Source: Cyanothece sp. SIO2G6 (GTDB lineage: Bacteria; Cyanobacteriota; Cyanobacteriia; CAKZMO01). Taken from it: DNA of 35,385 nucleotides. Numbering within the stretch: position 1 is the first letter of the stretch; every line of letters begins with the position of its first letter. A program made the translations under genes and the position numbers. Where the stretch lies: contig JAAHGY010000010.1 in assembly GCA_010672345.1 (NCBI GenBank), positions 1-35,385 of the forward strand, read 5' to 3'. Positions 17,771 through 26,509 of the stretch are shown here, piece by piece. The notes under the pieces were generated by a model, which saw only the letters and a list, made by a program, of their open reading frames with translations, was not told the DNA's origin and ran no database searches.

Positions 17771-18883
17771 TTGATGCTGAAAATCCAGTCTGTTTCGTCC
17801 CGTCGTCGGGTTGTGGCGATCGCCCTGGGTACTGTAATGATGGCGATCGCGCTCTCTGCCTGTCAAGGCAATAACTCGACCACCTCAGATGATTCACCTA
17901 AGCCCTCAGTCAACAGCGGTTCAGCGGCAACGCCCACATCCCTCTATGGTGCAGGGGCCACTTTCCCTGTTTTTCTCTACCTCAAATGGTTTGATGAGTA
18001 TAATCGCCAACACCCGGATGCCCAAATTAGTTACCAACCGATTGGCAGTGCGGCGGGTATTCAGCAATTTCTCTCTGGGACGGTTGATTTTGGAGCCAGT
18101 GAGGTACCGCTCACCGATGCTGAACTGGCCCAAATTGGCCGGGGAGCGGTGTTGATTCCCTCGGTGGCAGGTAGCATTGCCGTGGTCTACAACTTGCCGG
18201 GGGTAGAGAGTGGCCTCCAGCTTTCCCGTGAGGTGCTACCGGGGATCTTTCTGGGCCAGATTACGCGGTGGAATGATGCGGCGATCGCCAATCTCAATCC
18301 CGATATTGACCTACCCGATTTGCCCATTACCGTCATCCACCGTTCCGATGGCAGTGGGACGACCGCCGCCTTCACCGCCCATCTCAGCGCCATCAGCCCC
18401 GACTGGCAAAATACCGTGGGTACAGGTCTCAGCGTGGCATGGCCCACAGGCACTGGGATCAAAGACAATGCTGGTATTAGCGCCCAAGTGCAACAAGGCG
18501 AAGGAGTGATTGGCTACGTCGAGTATGCCTTTGCCAAACAATTGGACCTCTCTACAGCGGCACTGGAAAATCAGGCAGGTGAGTTTCTGCTGCCCACCGC
18601 CGATGCCACCGCTCAGGCGATCGCCACCATCAATCTCTCCGATACCCTCCAGGGGGCTGTCGCCGATCCGGAAGTGGCGGGAGCGTATCCCATCGTCACC
18701 TATAGTTGGTTGCTGGCATATCAGCAATATGATGACCCCAAAAAAGCGGCGATTCTGCAAGATGTATTGCAATGGGGGTTGACTGAGGGACAAGCCTTTG
18801 GCCCAGAGTTGGGATATGTGCCGCTGCCGGAAACCGTCGTGGAGAAGGCGATCGCCACCCTTAATCAGATCGGCGCAGAATAG
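17771..18883 (+). CDS. pstS: Phosphate ABC transporter substrate-binding protein PstS
   Basis: 370 aa; lipobox-like ALSACQG, LYGAGATFPVFLYLKWFDEYNRQHPDAQISYQPIGSAAGIQQFLSGTVDFGASEVPL, HRSDGSGTTAAFTAHLS. Confidence 0.93.
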   Translation: MMLKIQSVSSRRRVVAIALGTVMMAIALSACQGNNSTTSDDSPKPSVNSGSAATPTSLYGAGATFPVFLYLKWFDEYNRQHPDAQISYQPIGSAAGIQQFLSGTVDFGASEVPLTDAELAQIGRGAVLIPSVAGSIAVVYNLPGVESGLQLSREVLPGIFLGQITRWNDAAIANLNPDIDLPDLPITVIHRSDGSGTTAAFTAHLSAISPDWQNTVGTGLSVAWPTGTGIKDNAGISAQVQQGEGVIGYVEYAFAKQLDLSTAALENQAGEFLLPTADATAQAIATINLSDTLQGAVADPEVAGAYPIVTYSWLLAYQQYDDPKKAAILQDVLQWGLTEGQAFGPELGYVPLPETVVEKAIATLNQIGAE

Positions 18884-18996
18884 CTTGAGCTAGCTACATT
18901 GTGAGCAGCCCGTTAATTTTTTCCGGCGTTGCCGCCAAGGAACCGAAATCCCCCCTAGAATTGATGCGAGGGCACCAGCGACAAGGGGACACCGCC

Positions 18997-19533
18997 ATGA
19001 CACTAGCCAAGGCCAAACTGATTGACGTGGAATACCAGTCCAGCGAAAACCACGAAAATCATATCGAATTTATGTTCAATCCCAATGGGTTGAACTTTAG
19101 TCGCTCCATTAGCCTGGAACAACCGCAAGGGGCAAGTACCAATACAGGAGAACCCAAAACCAGTTTTAAGCATCCCAATCCCTATTCCCTCAAGATTAGT
19201 AACATTGTCCTAGATACCTACGAAGATCAGACGAGCGTACGGCCCTACATTCGCAAGTTTGCCCGTGGGGTGGAATTTATGCAGGAAGGGGACGAAGCGA
19301 ACAAGCGGCCGCCGATTTATCTATTTACCTGGGGAGCAAATGAGTATTTGCGCTGTTTCGTCAAGACATTGAGTTTTAAGCTCACCCTGTTTTTGCCCGA
19401 TGGTACACCTGTCCGTGCCTTGGTTGACTTGACCCTGGAGCAAGTAGATGAACCCACGCCCCGTCCCGGCCAATCCGCTCCCGCCCTCAGTGCCGCCCAA
19501 CGGGCCGCTTCCGGTCGGCAACGGTTTATGTAA
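18997..19533 (+). CDS. Contractile injection system tube-initiator-like protein (Afp7/PVC7-like N-terminal domain)
   Basis: MTLAKAKLIDVEYQSSENHENHIEFMFNPNGLNFSRSISL...GANEYLRCFVKTLSFKLTLFLPDGTPVRALVDLTLEQVDE; ORF-track start is a GTG at 18901. Confidence 0.8.
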   Translation: MTLAKAKLIDVEYQSSENHENHIEFMFNPNGLNFSRSISLEQPQGASTNTGEPKTSFKHPNPYSLKISNIVLDTYEDQTSVRPYIRKFARGVEFMQEGDEANKRPPIYLFTWGANEYLRCFVKTLSFKLTLFLPDGTPVRALVDLTLEQVDEPTPRPGQSAPALSAAQRAASGRQRFM

Positions 19534-19550
19534 ATGGAGTAACCCCCGCC

Positions 19551-21446
19551 ATGTGTCCTAGTCGCTACATTCCTGAGCCGATCATTGAGATTGATGGCAA
19601 ACAGCCGCCTGATAACCTGATGACGGCCCTGTTGGAGGACTTGCTGCAACTGTCGGTGGAAGAAAGTCTCCATCGTCCGGGCATGTTTACGTTAGTGTTG
19701 CGATCGCCCTATTTCCCCGGTCAAGAAGAAGAATCGGATCTGCGAGATGATTACGAAAGCTTTTTCAAAATCGGCCAAGTGGTCAAAATTGGCTTTAAAT
19801 CCAGCACCACAGAATCGGTGGAATTTGAGCAACAGATTGAGGGTACGGTGATCGAAGGGGAAATCACAGCGATGGAAACCCACTTTACCTCCGGTGCCCA
19901 AGCGCCCCTGATCATTCGAGGCTATGATGTCTCCCACCGACTCCATCGTGGTCGCCACAATCGCTCCTTCCAAAACTACACCGATAGCGATATCGTCTCA
20001 GAGGTGGTTGGAGAAAATGGCATTGCCGTGGGCACTGTGGATGACAGCGGTGCGCCCCATGATTATGTTTTCCAGTCCAACCAGACCAATATGGAGTTTT
20101 TACGGGAACGGGCGGCACGGAATGGGTTCGAGCTATTTGTGGAAAATGGTAAGCTGAATTTTCGCAAACCGACGGTGGATAGTACGCTCAACCTCCGCTG
20201 GCTCAAGGAGATCAGCAGTTTTCAAGTCCAAATTAATAGTGCCGAGCAGGTAGATAGTGTGGAGGTGCGGGGCTGGGATTATCAGCAAAAACAGCCGTTT
20301 GTCGCCACCAAAAATTCGGCCAACGTTCTCACCCAGACGGATCAAGGGGAGGGTCAGGATAACAGCAGCGCCTTTGATGGTAAGCCCGCTTCCCCAACGC
20401 TGGTGGTGGTGGATCAGCCCGTGTTTACCCAAAAAGAGGCGGATACGATCGCCCAAGCCCTGATTGATGAGATGGGCAGTGAGTTCGTTCATGCGGATGC
20501 GATCGCCCAAGGCAATCCCGACATTCGCCCCGGCAGAGTCGTCACCCTCGACGGCATGGGCAAATACAACGGCGACTATTACATCACCGAAACCCGCCAT
20601 TTATTCATCGAGCGCGTCTACACCACCGAATTTAGCGTCCGAGGCTTGCGGGGTGGCGATCTATCGTCCCTATTGACAATTCCTGGTCGTCCCCAACCCG
20701 GTCAGACGCTTCTCGTCGGCCGAGTTACCAACAATAATGACCCCGAAGGTTGGGGTCGAGTCCGGGTCAAATTTCCGACTCTCACTGAAGACCACGAAAG
20801 TAACTGGGCACGGGTTGTCGCCCCCGGAGCCGGACCCAGCCGAGGCTTAGACTGTCTGCCCGAAGTTGATGATGAAGTTTTGGTGGCGTTTGAACATGGG
20901 GATATTCGCCGTCCCTACGTGATCGGGGCAGTTTGGAACGGCAAGGATAAACCACCAGAGTCGGTGCAAGATTCGGTTGCAGATGGCAAAGTGCGGCTCC
21001 GCACCTTCAAAACTCGCACAGGCCATACCCTCCAATTCACCGAGGAAGATAAGGGCAGCTCAAAAAAAGGCGTGTATTTGACCACTACCGGAAATCATCA
21101 TCTGCACTTGAACGACAGCGACAAGGTTGTGGAATTGAAAACCAACGGCGGGCACACTCTAAAATGTGACGATTCCAGTAAAACGATCAATCTCACCTCC
21201 ACGGGAGATATTAATATCAAAGCGGGAGGAACGGGTAGCAGTAAGAAAATCAACCTCAATGCCGGAGAAATCGCCCTCACTGGGACTCAGAAAATTACCC
21301 TGACCGTGGGAGCGAACAAAGTAGAACTCTCCATGAGCGGCATTACGATTCAAGCAGGGACTACCGTCAAAATCCAAGGTGGGACGATGACTGAGGTTAA
21401 AGGCGGTATCGTCCAAGTCCAAGGGGGAGTGATCAAATTAAATTAA
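19551..21446 (+). CDS. CIS spike/hub protein (VgrG / gp27-gp5 / Afp8-like)
   Basis: 631 aa; GRVTNNNDPEGWGRVRVKFPTLTEDHESNWARVVAPGAGPSRGLDCLPEVDDEVLVAFEHGDIRRPYVIGAVWNGKDKPP, then a repetitive beta-helix C-terminus. Confidence 0.92.
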   Translation: MCPSRYIPEPIIEIDGKQPPDNLMTALLEDLLQLSVEESLHRPGMFTLVLRSPYFPGQEEESDLRDDYESFFKIGQVVKIGFKSSTTESVEFEQQIEGTVIEGEITAMETHFTSGAQAPLIIRGYDVSHRLHRGRHNRSFQNYTDSDIVSEVVGENGIAVGTVDDSGAPHDYVFQSNQTNMEFLRERAARNGFELFVENGKLNFRKPTVDSTLNLRWLKEISSFQVQINSAEQVDSVEVRGWDYQQKQPFVATKNSANVLTQTDQGEGQDNSSAFDGKPASPTLVVVDQPVFTQKEADTIAQALIDEMGSEFVHADAIAQGNPDIRPGRVVTLDGMGKYNGDYYITETRHLFIERVYTTEFSVRGLRGGDLSSLLTIPGRPQPGQTLLVGRVTNNNDPEGWGRVRVKFPTLTEDHESNWARVVAPGAGPSRGLDCLPEVDDEVLVAFEHGDIRRPYVIGAVWNGKDKPPESVQDSVADGKVRLRTFKTRTGHTLQFTEEDKGSSKKGVYLTTTGNHHLHLNDSDKVVELKTNGGHTLKCDDSSKTINLTSTGDINIKAGGTGSSKKINLNAGEIALTGTQKITLTVGANKVELSMSGITIQAGTTVKIQGGTMTEVKGGIVQVQGGVIKLN

Positions 21447-21601
21447 CTCGATTAATAGAAACAATCTCAACCATCTACTAATAAATACACTTTTTTGAGT
21501 AGGTGTTATGGATCAATCATTTTTAAAGTAGGGGGTTTATGGTTGTCTGTTAGAATGCCAAGTGGCACTAAACCGTGTCTGTTGATACAAAAAAATAAAC
21601 C

Positions 21602-22330
21602 ATGGATAATCAGTATACTAGTATCACCGACTATTACGATTTGTGGGTTACGTCAGGTTACTACGACTATCATAATAAGGCGTTGGTTGCTCAATCCCTT
21701 GTTGGTGAGGGTTGCCAAATTCTGGAACTAGGGGTGGGAACTGGCTTGTTAGCTGAAAAGTATATTGCTATTGATCCGAGTTGTGAGTTCACGGGCATTG
21801 ACTTTACGGCTTCGATGCTTGACGTTGGCAGAAAGAAATTGGGTGATAAAGTCCAGTTAATTGAAGCTGATGTGGTGACGATGAAATTGGGGCGTACCTT
21901 TGATGTGGCTATTTCCAATGGTGGAATTTGGGTGATGTACGATTGTGACGACCACTGGGAAGTCGGTACGTTGGTACCCGATATTGATGCTAATTTTAAG
22001 GCGATGCGGAATGTAGCGCAGCATTTACAGTCAGGGGGATTGTTGCTGCTGAATGTGCAGACTCCCCACGATGATTTTGAGAAACAGCTTGCGCCCAATA
22101 TTGTGTATTCCCAAGCTGTTGAACCATTGGAGGATACACCCACTTACTACAGTATTAAGAAAAGCTATTTCTTTAAAAATGGAGAAGAGATTCTATCCCA
22201 AGACCAACATCAGATTACCTATTTCAAGCAAAACGCTTATCCAGAATTGTTTGAACAGGCTGGGTTTGAGTTTGTGAAAGTGAGTGCTAAGGGTGAGGGC
22301 GATCGCTTTGCAGTTTATCGAAAACGATAG
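21602..22330 (+). CDS. Class I SAM-dependent methyltransferase
   Basis: 242 aa; ILELGVGTGLLAEKYIAIDPSCEFTGIDFTASMLDVGRKKLGDKVQLIEADVVTM. Confidence 0.85.
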   Translation: MDNQYTSITDYYDLWVTSGYYDYHNKALVAQSLVGEGCQILELGVGTGLLAEKYIAIDPSCEFTGIDFTASMLDVGRKKLGDKVQLIEADVVTMKLGRTFDVAISNGGIWVMYDCDDHWEVGTLVPDIDANFKAMRNVAQHLQSGGLLLLNVQTPHDDFEKQLAPNIVYSQAVEPLEDTPTYYSIKKSYFFKNGEEILSQDQHQITYFKQNAYPELFEQAGFEFVKVSAKGEGDRFAVYRKR

Positions 22331-22508
22331 GAAAGACGTGATTCGCGGCTTGTAGAAAAAAGAGTGCCTAGAGGGAAGCGGTAAAATTAGTCTACATCTT
22401 CCCTCTATTCAGTTCTTTTGAATTGCAACTCCTGAAGAGTTTAATTGAATGTCAAATGTTAAGAGTATAGTACACTCGGGTTCAATCAGATATTGAGGAA
22501 AAAGAGGC

Positions 22509-22817
22509 ATGACCTTTCCATCTGCAAGAGTTGCTGATACCACTGTAACCGGAGACAACGTCCTACCACCGGGTGTGCCCAATGTTTTAGTTGGCGGGAT
22601 GCCAGCCGCTTGTGTTGGGGATATGGTCTATGGATCATTGGTTAATTATGCTCCCGGTTTGATCACCACAGGTTCGGCAACGGTCTTGATTGGTGGACGA
22701 CCTGCTGCAAGAGTGACATCAATAGTCAATGGTTTCACCATTGGTCCCCTTGGGGTTCCTGTTCCTGTCGCCACCACGATTATGAAAGGCCAACCCAACG
22801 TTTTGATTGGCGGTTGA
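22509..22817 (+). CDS. PAAR-like spike-tip protein (Afp10-like)
   Basis: 102 aa; PAAR-like repeats VLVGGMPAACVGDMVYG, TGSATVLIGGRPAARVTSIVNG, IMKGQPNVLIGG. Confidence 0.85.
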   Translation: MTFPSARVADTTVTGDNVLPPGVPNVLVGGMPAACVGDMVYGSLVNYAPGLITTGSATVLIGGRPAARVTSIVNGFTIGPLGVPVPVATTIMKGQPNVLIGG

Positions 22818-22844
22818 CCTTGTCACTCTCATTGGTCAAGTCAC

Positions 22845-22900
22845 CTTTCACCCTAAACCCGTCACCCTAAACCTTTCACCCTAGACCTTTCACCCTAGAC
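22845..22900. repeat. 14-bp tandem repeat (ctttcaccctagac), about 4 copies
   Basis: Direct reading between the PAAR-like and gp25-like genes. Confidence 0.85.
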
Positions 22901-23008
22901 ATTACAGTCTCTTTCCTTTAAGATGAAGGGTTGGGAGAAACGGTAAACTGTAGAGATCTCAGGAGCATGGATGTGACCGCATGCCCAATCGCCCAAGGAG
23001 TTGTTTAG

Positions 23009-23431
23009 ATGGCTGAACCACTATCGAATGCTGGGACAGAACATGGTCCCCTCGGTCAAGGAGTTGGATTTCCCGTCCGATTAAGTGTTCAGGGGAACTT
23101 TCAGTTGACCGCTGGTGGACATAATCTGGATGAGTCAGTTCGGATTATCCTGAAAACGCGAGTGGGAGAGCGGGTTTATCGCCCAGACTTTGGCTGTCGG
23201 TTATCCGATTTAGTGTTTGCCCCCATGAACGGTCAGACATTGCTGATGATTCGTCTCTGTGTGCAGGAAGCTTTGGAAAAGTGGGAGCCACGGATTGTAT
23301 TGGATGAGGTGGCAACAGAACCGGACCCGCTGCGAGGATTGGTTAACATTGTGATCCGCTATCATCCCAAAGGCAGTCACGATATCCGGAGCCTGGTCTA
23401 TCCGTTTTATCTCAATGCTACGGGGAGTTGA
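23009..23431 (+). CDS. gp25/GPW-family baseplate protein (Afp9-like)
   Basis: 140 aa; ESVRIILKTRVGERVYRPDFGCRLSDLVFAPMNGQTLLMIRLCVQEALEKWEPRIVLDEV. Confidence 0.9.
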   Translation: MAEPLSNAGTEHGPLGQGVGFPVRLSVQGNFQLTAGGHNLDESVRIILKTRVGERVYRPDFGCRLSDLVFAPMNGQTLLMIRLCVQEALEKWEPRIVLDEVATEPDPLRGLVNIVIRYHPKGSHDIRSLVYPFYLNATGS

Positions 23432-23520
23432 GGAGGCGAAGAATTGAAAGCATGGCTGTTATCTTGCCTCTAACTAGGCGGAAGCATCTCACTTTTGGCA
23501 ATATACCAACGACACTTGAT

Positions 23521-23631
23521 CCTCATCCCCCAGCCCCTTCTCCCAAAATGGGAGAAGGGGAGCCAGAGGCAGGTTGAAGTCCCTCTCCCGTCCTGGGAGA
23601 GGGATTTAGGGAGAGGGGTGTTGAGTTTCCC
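23521..23631. repeat. GC-rich repeat with inverted segments, resembling the interior of element B
   Basis: ccccttctcccaaaatgggagaagggg and ccctctcccgtcctgggagaggg; lacks recognisable ACGTGAGTTCGAT ends. Confidence 0.6.
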
Positions 23632-23752
23632 CGCGAGACGCTAGGAATTAGGAATAGAGTTATGAACCATAAATTATAGAGATGATCCCAATCAAGATAA
23701 AAGACCCCTAGTGTGACTCAGCTAATTTGATGGAATAAATCGCATCATGTAG

Positions 23753-23769
23753 GGTGGGCACCGCCCACC
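23753..23769. repeat. Short intergenic palindrome GGTGGGC-acc-GCCCACC
   Basis: Direct reading. Confidence 0.7.
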
Positions 23770-23827
23770 AGGAAAAGGTTAAGTGCGATCGCTTAGTCCA
23801 TTATCTCAGCTATGTCACACCACTACG

Positions 23828-26086
23828 ATGGCTACGCTGCCGCTAACCCTCACCCGCCAACTCACCACCATGGAATTCGACTTCTTACCCAACCTGCCCA
23901 AATCCAACCTAGACGATCGCACCTTTAATGATTTGGTGGATGAGTGTTTGTTGCGAATTCCCCGCTATTGTCCGGAGTGGACTAACTACAACGCCGCTGA
24001 TCCAGGCGTGACCCTGATTGAAATGTTTGCTTGGTTGACCGACCAAATGTTATTGCGGTTCAATCAGGTGCCCCGGCGCAATTATGTGGCATTTCTGGAA
24101 ATGTTGGGCATTCGCTTGCAACCTGCCACTCCGGCCCAGACCGATGTCACCTTTTATCTGGCAGCGGCCCGATCCGAGCGCTATACCATTCCTGCTGGGG
24201 TTGAGGTGGCAACGGAGCGGACGGAGACAGACGAGGCGGTGATTTTTAGTACGACCCATCCCTTGGTGATTGGGGTTCCGGTGGTGCGGCACTTTTTGAC
24301 AGCGGAACAGGCGGAAGATCGGCCCCAAGAGTTGCGCGATCGCTTCTCTTCGATCTGGACCCAGGCTGCTGATGGTCACTGGAGCGGACGGGAACAACCG
24401 ATTTTTAGCGATCGCCCCCAACCTGGCAACTGCTTTTACCTTGTTTTTGAACCAGACGAGCCACTGGATGGCAACGTTATCGCCGTCACCCTGCGCGGTG
24501 AACCCGCAGAAGCGACTGGAATTAACCCCGACTCTCCACCTCGACATTGGCAAGCCTGGGATGGTCACGCTTGGCAACCGATTCTCCGGGCCGAAACGGA
24601 CGATGGTACCTGTGGCTTTAGTTTTGACACCACAAGCGGCAACGAAGGCAGTGGGATTCAAGAAGCAGATGTGCGGTTGCATTTGCCCATGACCTGGCCT
24701 GCCACCTATTTTGGTAACTACTCCGGACGTTGGCTGCGCTGCGTTTACGCCCAAACCGGAGACGCACAGGCCGACTACAGCCGTTCACCCACCCTGGTGG
24801 GAATCGGTGCCCACACCATTGGTGGCATGGCCCACACCCACCAATGTGCCATCATTCGGGATGAAATTTTGGGCGAGAGCGATGGCAATCCGGGGCAGCG
24901 GTTGCAATTGCAAAGTGGCATGATTCTCCCTCGCGAGACAGACGAACATATCATCGTCAATCCGCCCAATGGCTTACCCCAGGTGTGGCAAGAGGTCAAC
25001 GATTTTGCCAGTTCTGGCCCTGAAGATTTGCACTATACCCTTGATTCGATCACAGGGGAAATTCAGTTTGGGCCACTGGTGCGGGAACCAGCGATGTTGC
25101 GGGATGACACTCGTTTGCGAGCACGGATTCAAGGGACTCCTGGGCAGATCCACGAACGTTCTGCTGCTGATTCCACAGTGCCAGAACTTGCCACTGTGCA
25201 GTTGATGGAGCGGCAGTATGGGGCGGTCCCGCCGAAGGGGGCAATGATTCGGATGACAACCTATCGTTCGGGTGGCGGAAATCGGGGCAACGTGCAAGCG
25301 GAAACATTGCGGATTCTCAAGTCGGCGGTGCCCTATGTGGCCCACGTTACCAATCATCAGGCTGCAGGGGATGGAGCAGATGCCGAATCCTTGGAAGATG
25401 CAGTGATTCGGGTGCCACGATTACTGCGAACGCGCGATCGCGCCATCACTGCCGAAGACTTTGAAGCCCTCGCCCGCCAGTCCAGCCGCAATGTGGCGCG
25501 GGTGCGGTGTCCCCAGGAATCGACAGGCAATGGTCACCAAGGTATTGTGGATTTGCTGATTGTACCCCGTGTGGACACGGCTCCCATTGAACAGGCCGTG
25601 GGTCTCAGTCCAGACCGCTTCACCCTCACCGATGAATTGCGCGAACATGTGCTTGGTTTTCTGGATGATCGCCGGATGTTGGGCATTCAAGTCCGGATTC
25701 AGGAACCTAACTATGTGGGGGTTTCTGTCAAAATTGAAGTGGGGCTGGACCCAAACTATGCTAGTCAACAAGCCCAAGAAGAGATTGAGCGATCGCTCCT
25801 CATCCGTCTCTACCGTTTCCTGAATCCGATCAATGGCGGCTCTGACGGCACTGGATGGGGTTTTGGCAATCCCGTCTACACTTCTGATATTGTCTCCCTA
25901 TTACAAACCGTTCCAGGTATTCGCTATTTGGGAGCCATATCACTGTTTGTATTGCGTCGCCAAGGTGCTGACTGGGTGCGTACACCCATTACCACCGGAG
26001 TTATCGACCCAGGACCACAAGGATTGATCTGTTCTTGGCACAATGTCCAATTGCGATCGGGGCATTCCGTTAGTATTGTCACTTAG
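23828..26086 (+). CDS. Baseplate assembly protein (gpJ / Afp11-like)
   Basis: NLPKSNLDDRTFNDLVDECLLRIPRYCPEWTNYNAADPGVTLIEMFAWLTDQMLLRFNQVP..., GGGNRGNV, RVPRLLRTRDRAITAEDFEALARQSSRNVARVRC; exact start uncertain. Confidence 0.88.
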   Translation: MATLPLTLTRQLTTMEFDFLPNLPKSNLDDRTFNDLVDECLLRIPRYCPEWTNYNAADPGVTLIEMFAWLTDQMLLRFNQVPRRNYVAFLEMLGIRLQPATPAQTDVTFYLAAARSERYTIPAGVEVATERTETDEAVIFSTTHPLVIGVPVVRHFLTAEQAEDRPQELRDRFSSIWTQAADGHWSGREQPIFSDRPQPGNCFYLVFEPDEPLDGNVIAVTLRGEPAEATGINPDSPPRHWQAWDGHAWQPILRAETDDGTCGFSFDTTSGNEGSGIQEADVRLHLPMTWPATYFGNYSGRWLRCVYAQTGDAQADYSRSPTLVGIGAHTIGGMAHTHQCAIIRDEILGESDGNPGQRLQLQSGMILPRETDEHIIVNPPNGLPQVWQEVNDFASSGPEDLHYTLDSITGEIQFGPLVREPAMLRDDTRLRARIQGTPGQIHERSAADSTVPELATVQLMERQYGAVPPKGAMIRMTTYRSGGGNRGNVQAETLRILKSAVPYVAHVTNHQAAGDGADAESLEDAVIRVPRLLRTRDRAITAEDFEALARQSSRNVARVRCPQESTGNGHQGIVDLLIVPRVDTAPIEQAVGLSPDRFTLTDELREHVLGFLDDRRMLGIQVRIQEPNYVGVSVKIEVGLDPNYASQQAQEEIERSLLIRLYRFLNPINGGSDGTGWGFGNPVYTSDIVSLLQTVPGIRYLGAISLFVLRRQGADWVRTPITTGVIDPGPQGLICSWHNVQLRSGHSVSIVT

Positions 26087-26111
26087 GATCAGGGATTAAA
26101 AAAAATGTAAA

Positions 26112-26158
26112 AGTTTTTGATGGGGGGCGCGGCTCCACCGCGCCCCCCATCAAAAACT
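26112..26158. repeat. 21-bp-stem palindrome downstream of the Afp11-like gene (possible terminator or mobile hairpin)
   Basis: AGTTTTTGATGGGGGGCGCGG-ctcca-CCGCGCCCCCCATCAAAAACT. Confidence 0.85.
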
Positions 26159-26290
26159 GAGATTTTATTTAATCCTCATTCCTTAGTGTGCCAAGGGGGC
26201 TGAACCCAACACAAACGCGATCGCGCCACCATTACTCAGCGCGATCGCTCTGTATCAAATCAGGAAATGGCTCCAAGCCGCAATTACAGC

Positions 26291-26366
26291 TATAGAGGAC
26301 AGAGACATTTTTGTGGGGGCACGAAGTGCCCCCACAAAAACGTCCTAACAAATGTGGCTGCGCTAC
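26291..26366. repeat. Palindromic MITE-like element, family 1, third copy
   Basis: TTTTTGTGGGGGCAC-gaa-GTGCCCCCACAAAAA with right flank cgtcctaacaaatgtggctgcgctac, as at 6.0 kb. Confidence 0.75.
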
Positions 26367-26393
26367 ATCCAAACCACAATTCAAACTGCAACT

Positions 26394-26506
26394 AATACCA
26401 AATCCGCTTTGGCTACCCCCTTGAACCGAAAGTGGTGGCGGGCTAAGCCCGCCACCACTTTCGGTTTTATTTTTTAGAGGGGTAGACTAGCAGGATTTGA
26501 TATAAG
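26394..26506. mobile_element. MITE-like element with imperfect ~30-bp TIRs around a 20-bp-stem hairpin
   Basis: taccaaatccgctttggctacccccttg... versus reverse complement of gaggggtagactagcaggatttgata; central AACCGAAAGTGGTGGCGGGC-taa-GCCCGCCACCACTTTCGGTT. Confidence 0.7.
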
Positions 26507-26509
26507 AGT

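Noticed and set aside
18311-18793. 160-aa minus-strand ORF within pstS
   Set aside because: Antisense to a confident PstS CDS, with low-complexity G-rich composition.
24050-24754. 234-aa minus-strand ORF
   Set aside because: Antisense to the Afp11-like CDS; no recognisable motifs.
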